Assembly (NCBI GenBank): GCA_003415625.1
Contig: PYIU01000002.1
Coordinates: forward strand, 6,634,001-6,698,000
DNA: 64,000 nucleotides
Direction: 5' to 3'
From: Aquanectria penicillioides
Lineage: Eukaryota; Ascomycota; Sordariomycetes; Hypocreales; Nectriaceae
Shown here: positions 61,201-64,000 of the stretch, one piece after another
Position numbering within the stretch: the first letter of the stretch is position 1
How the letters are laid out: every line of letters starts with the position of its first letter
Made by a program: the position numbers and the translations under genes
Notes under the pieces: generated by a model
Database searches by the model: none
Told to the model about the DNA's origin: nothing
The model's input: only the letters and a program-made list of their open reading frames with translations

Positions 61201-63412
61201 ACTCGATTGGTTACGATATTTGGCCCATATCTGATTGAGATGCCGATGTCTATCCGAACGCTGGTTCCTCCGCTTTGTCCAACGTCATCCATGATCTATC
61301 AGACTTTTGCCGGGCGGTGCCGTCCGAAACTTCTCTGTTCATCAAACAGCAAGTGGGATGAAAGACTTTCATGCTTGATTCTGTCGGCTCCCGCTCGATC
61401 GATCACTGCCAACACGCAGTACCTCGCCATTGGCCTGTCCAACGGGACCATTAGATTGTTCAATAACGCAACCCTTGAACCTATTACGACCTTGAGCCAT
61501 GGCTCTCGACAATCCGTGCAACGACTTGTGCTCGGAAACATCACAAACATACTTGTATCGTGTCGTTCCCGTGCGTTGACTTTGTGGAAATTACCGAATG
61601 AGGAAATTTGGACTGTCCCACTCAAGAAAGAAGTCAAGTCAATTTGTTTTAGCACTGATGACTCAAAGCTCTATGTCACCATCAAAGGGAACGTCAGCGA
61701 GGCTATTATGACTCTGTCCAAGGAAGATGGGTCTCAAATTAAGCCGCTACCGATCGTCGAAGACAGCTCTGATTCTGACCATGGTCCCCTTGACTGGACA
61801 GGTGCTCACAAAAGATACATTCCCACTCTTATCCGTATCAGTCCTATATTAGGGTTCGCCGCAGTTGCATACCGTAGCACCCACCTCACGATATTCTCAC
61901 TGGATCCTGAAGACAATTTGGATCAGATCTGTCGATTCAAAAAGGATGGGTGTGAATCGCTCGTGTTGCCACCCCAGGTGCTAGACGTGGCTTTTAATCC
62001 GGCAGTGGAATCGGACCTGATGGCGGTCTCATACCAAGATGGTGACATTGTCACAGTGGAGATTGGGGGTGGGGAAATACTTACCAAAGAGACGTTTACC
62101 ATCTGTATGCCACAATCTTAGCCAGCTCTCCAGACGGGAGAACGCTTGCAGCTGGCGATAACGAGGGGGGTATTTGTCTTTTCGCCTTCGACACCTTACG
62201 GCTATTGCATCGAATCGAATACTTGGATGAAGTAGTTACCGGCATCATATTTTCTTCAAACAGCCTGAGATTCTACGACATCCGTGGTGGCGCTTGCAAT
62301 GTATGGGAACCCGCAGTTCTGGTGAGGAAGAACTCCGTCGATGATAGTTCCAGTGACCCTGATGAGTCGACGGTCTCCACTGCAAACGCTCCTAACATTT
62401 TTTTCACTCGCCCTTTTGATAACACTAGAGCGATCACAGTGATAACCCAGCTTGGAGATGATGGCTTCATTTTCTGCGGTCGAGAGGATGGGGCTGTGAC
62501 TATTCACGACGTTGCTAGTGGGAAGCAAACGTTCGAGATGCAGTCGCATTCTGTCGATGTCATGCACATCGACTGGCAACCTCGAGAAAGTATCCTCCTC
62601 ACTGTGGATACATCTGGGCAATGTATTGCTCATCGCTTATCGCGAAACCCTTGGCAAAAGGTAGAGCAGATATTTTCTCACCGGGCAGCAGCGGCCGTCA
62701 CTCAAGCACTCCTAAAACAAGACGGCCTTTCTATTTTGATATCAACACAGTATGGTGAAGATCTCTGGGTGAATGGGGCAGTAACTAGAAGCAAGGAGTC
62801 ACTTGAGGGCGACAAATGGGCACTGCATCCAACAGAGCCATCACGCCTACTCCTCTTCCAGCGCGGCAAGGTACATCTTTACAACTGGGCGACGCTAAAA
62901 AAAGAGTCAGGAGACTTGGGAATTACATTAGCCCTACCGACAGATATGCCCCATACGCCAATACCTGTCGAGTGGTACACTCAGTCAAGTATCAAAACGC
63001 TGGTACAGGCCATTCCCTACCCTTCAAAGATAGGGTTTGTACGACTGGACACCACTGACATACAACCACCAACAACGACAATACTGTTGTCTGGTGCGAT
63101 CAAGAAATTACTTTCCAGGGTTCGAATGATCCTCGGAATATATAAATCCAATATATTTTTTCTCAGCAGGCAGGGATGGGTGTGCTCTGTTCGACTCGAC
63201 GTCAATGCAGAGACAAAGCATTATACTCAACACTTCTTCATACCCCAATGTGGCGAACAGGAGGAGAACCAACCATTCGAATGATCCCGGGCAAGTCTCT
63301 TCGGATGGCAATGGCATATCGAGACGATTTGCTCATATTTCACCGATTTCTGGATATGGAAAGTCGGGTACTGTTTGAAGCAGATTCTGGGGAGCAAGAA
63401 GCTCTTGCTTAG
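58253..63412 (+). CDS. NLR-like STAND protein: alpha/beta-hydrolase, NACHT NTPase, beta-propeller (two likely frameshifts)
   Basis: A fungal NOD-like receptor architecture. Exons: 58253-58567, 58632-58871, 58918-58968, 59023-59214, 59267-59378, 59428-59562, then 59615 onward. The N-terminal part is a lipase/SesB-like hydrolase: VDFIFIHGLQGDSIKTW, PREWLPYEAGFRHVRIHSFGY, and the nucleophile elbow VAHSLGG (S194), then FLGTPHRGS. The linker SERPTKELLTEVHKRHAGSC-EWL leads into the NACHT domain: P-loop GPPGSGKS (432-439), Walker B FWVIDALDEC (D532), sensor RIFGTSRPS. The C-terminal half reads as a divergent propeller (SPDGRTLAAGDNEGGICLF). Near 62,065-62,085 the frame shifts by one missing base in a G-rich run (TTGGGGGTGGGG), and again near 63,246. 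With both corrected the protein is about 1,600 residues. As read, translation stops at 62121, after the NACHT domain. Such proteins act in heterokaryon incompatibility and cell death. Confidence 0.75.
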
Positions 63413-63897
63413 ACGTTTCACCTGAGAATGGGACATGACGCTCTTAGAAATTAAATCCACGTATACTCAATTGCTCAGTCTCCATTTCCAACCCTTGAAC
63501 GCATACTGGACGTCACCTAATTTCTAATTGATCCTTTTTTTAGAGGCCCAAACGCGTACAATTACAACAATGATTGTTATTTTTGCCACTTCGTTTGCTA
63601 CTAGACTCAGAATTTCTCGTTCCATGACTGGACCTATGAAATACGGGGAGATGTCGGAATGGTGATCTGTCCGATTGGCCAAACTAAAGCTAGTCGCAGC
63701 CGTCCGTGTTGTGGTCTCCTCATCTGGCCTCACCGAAATCCGAGCACACCAATGGCGTATCGCGAGGATGCGGCCGAATCTGCAATCGGAGCCATGCTGG
63801 CTTAAAAGCAGGAACATTGATGATGATGCTGTTCCGGGATTTCTACCCCTTCATCATTATCACAATCACCATTTCACGGCTTGCATCTACCTACAAA
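63413..63897. other. Intergenic, no gene seen
   Basis: 485 bp between the NLR gene and a new gene start. The minus frame at 63524-63817 lacks any recognisable content. Confidence 0.4.
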
Positions 63898-64000
63898 ATG
63901 TCTCTGAGCACATCAACACACGAGATGGATGAGCTTCGCTCTCCAAATGATCAGCAATCAACAGATCAAAATGAACAATTGGCACAGATTGATGCTCTTC
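63898..64000 (+). CDS. Start of an unidentified gene, cut by the window edge
   Basis: ATG in good context (CTACAAAATGTC) opens a frame that stays open to the last base: MSLSTSTHEMDELRSPNDQQ then polar Gln/Asp-rich residues. Only 34 codons are visible, no domain can be named, and a chance open frame cannot be excluded. Confidence 0.4.
   Translation, partial: MSLSTSTHEMDELRSPNDQQSTDQNEQLAQIDAL

Overview
The window looks like a piece of a filamentous ascomycete chromosome, most likely of the Eurotiales (Aspergillus/Penicillium type). Genes have several short GT-AG introns of about 45-80 nt. Families include a Zn2Cys6 regulator, MFS permeases and a NACHT-type receptor. A very AT-rich transposon island carries the signature of repeat-induced point mutation (RIP). 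The genus is an inference.

Left arm (1-13.3 kb). A small amino-sugar locus: the first exons of a MurQ-type N-acetylmuramate-6-phosphate etherase run off the left edge (minus strand). An anion:cation-symporter MFS permease of 12 exons, a Zn2Cys6 regulator and a glucosamine-6-phosphate deaminase (NagB) with all catalytic residues follow. MurQ and NagB are steps of one catabolic route (MurNAc-6-P to GlcNAc-6-P to GlcN-6-P to Fru-6-P), so the regulator and permease may serve it. Next come a dead tannase/feruloyl esterase (four in-frame stops, one frameshift, lost Cys after the catalytic His) and an intact small secreted cysteine-containing protein.

Island (13,349-48,479). 35 kb of decayed, extremely AT-rich sequence that resolves into one nested set of insertions, each with a visible target-site duplication (TSD). 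A Tc1/mariner element (TA) was hit by LTR element E1 (190-bp LTRs, TSD ATAGC). E1 was hit by a 627-bp TRIM-like miniature LTR element (134-bp LTRs, TSD TATCT) and by a large gypsy element E2 (383-bp LTRs, TSD GTAT) whose 3' end is tandemly duplicated. The TRIM was hit twice by the same copia element in opposite orientations (TSDs ACTGC and ACTAT), giving two 6.7-kb inverted arms. No intact gene is visible in the island. Surviving CpA/TpG dinucleotides are nearly all in GpCpA/TpGpC context, and E2 carries an over-represented palindrome.

Right arm (48.5-64 kb). A beta-lactamase-type serine hydrolase pseudogene lies against the island. It is followed by a Liz1/Fen2/Dal5-like permease, a DHA1 drug:H+ antiporter and a fructosamine-kinase-like phosphotransferase, all minus strand and apparently intact. 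Next is a large plus-strand STAND/NLR-type gene (alpha/beta-hydrolase, NACHT, beta-propeller) that seems to carry two single-base frameshifts in its 3' third. The start of another gene runs off the right edge. Exon boundaries given here come from reading-frame continuity and splice-site inspection by eye.
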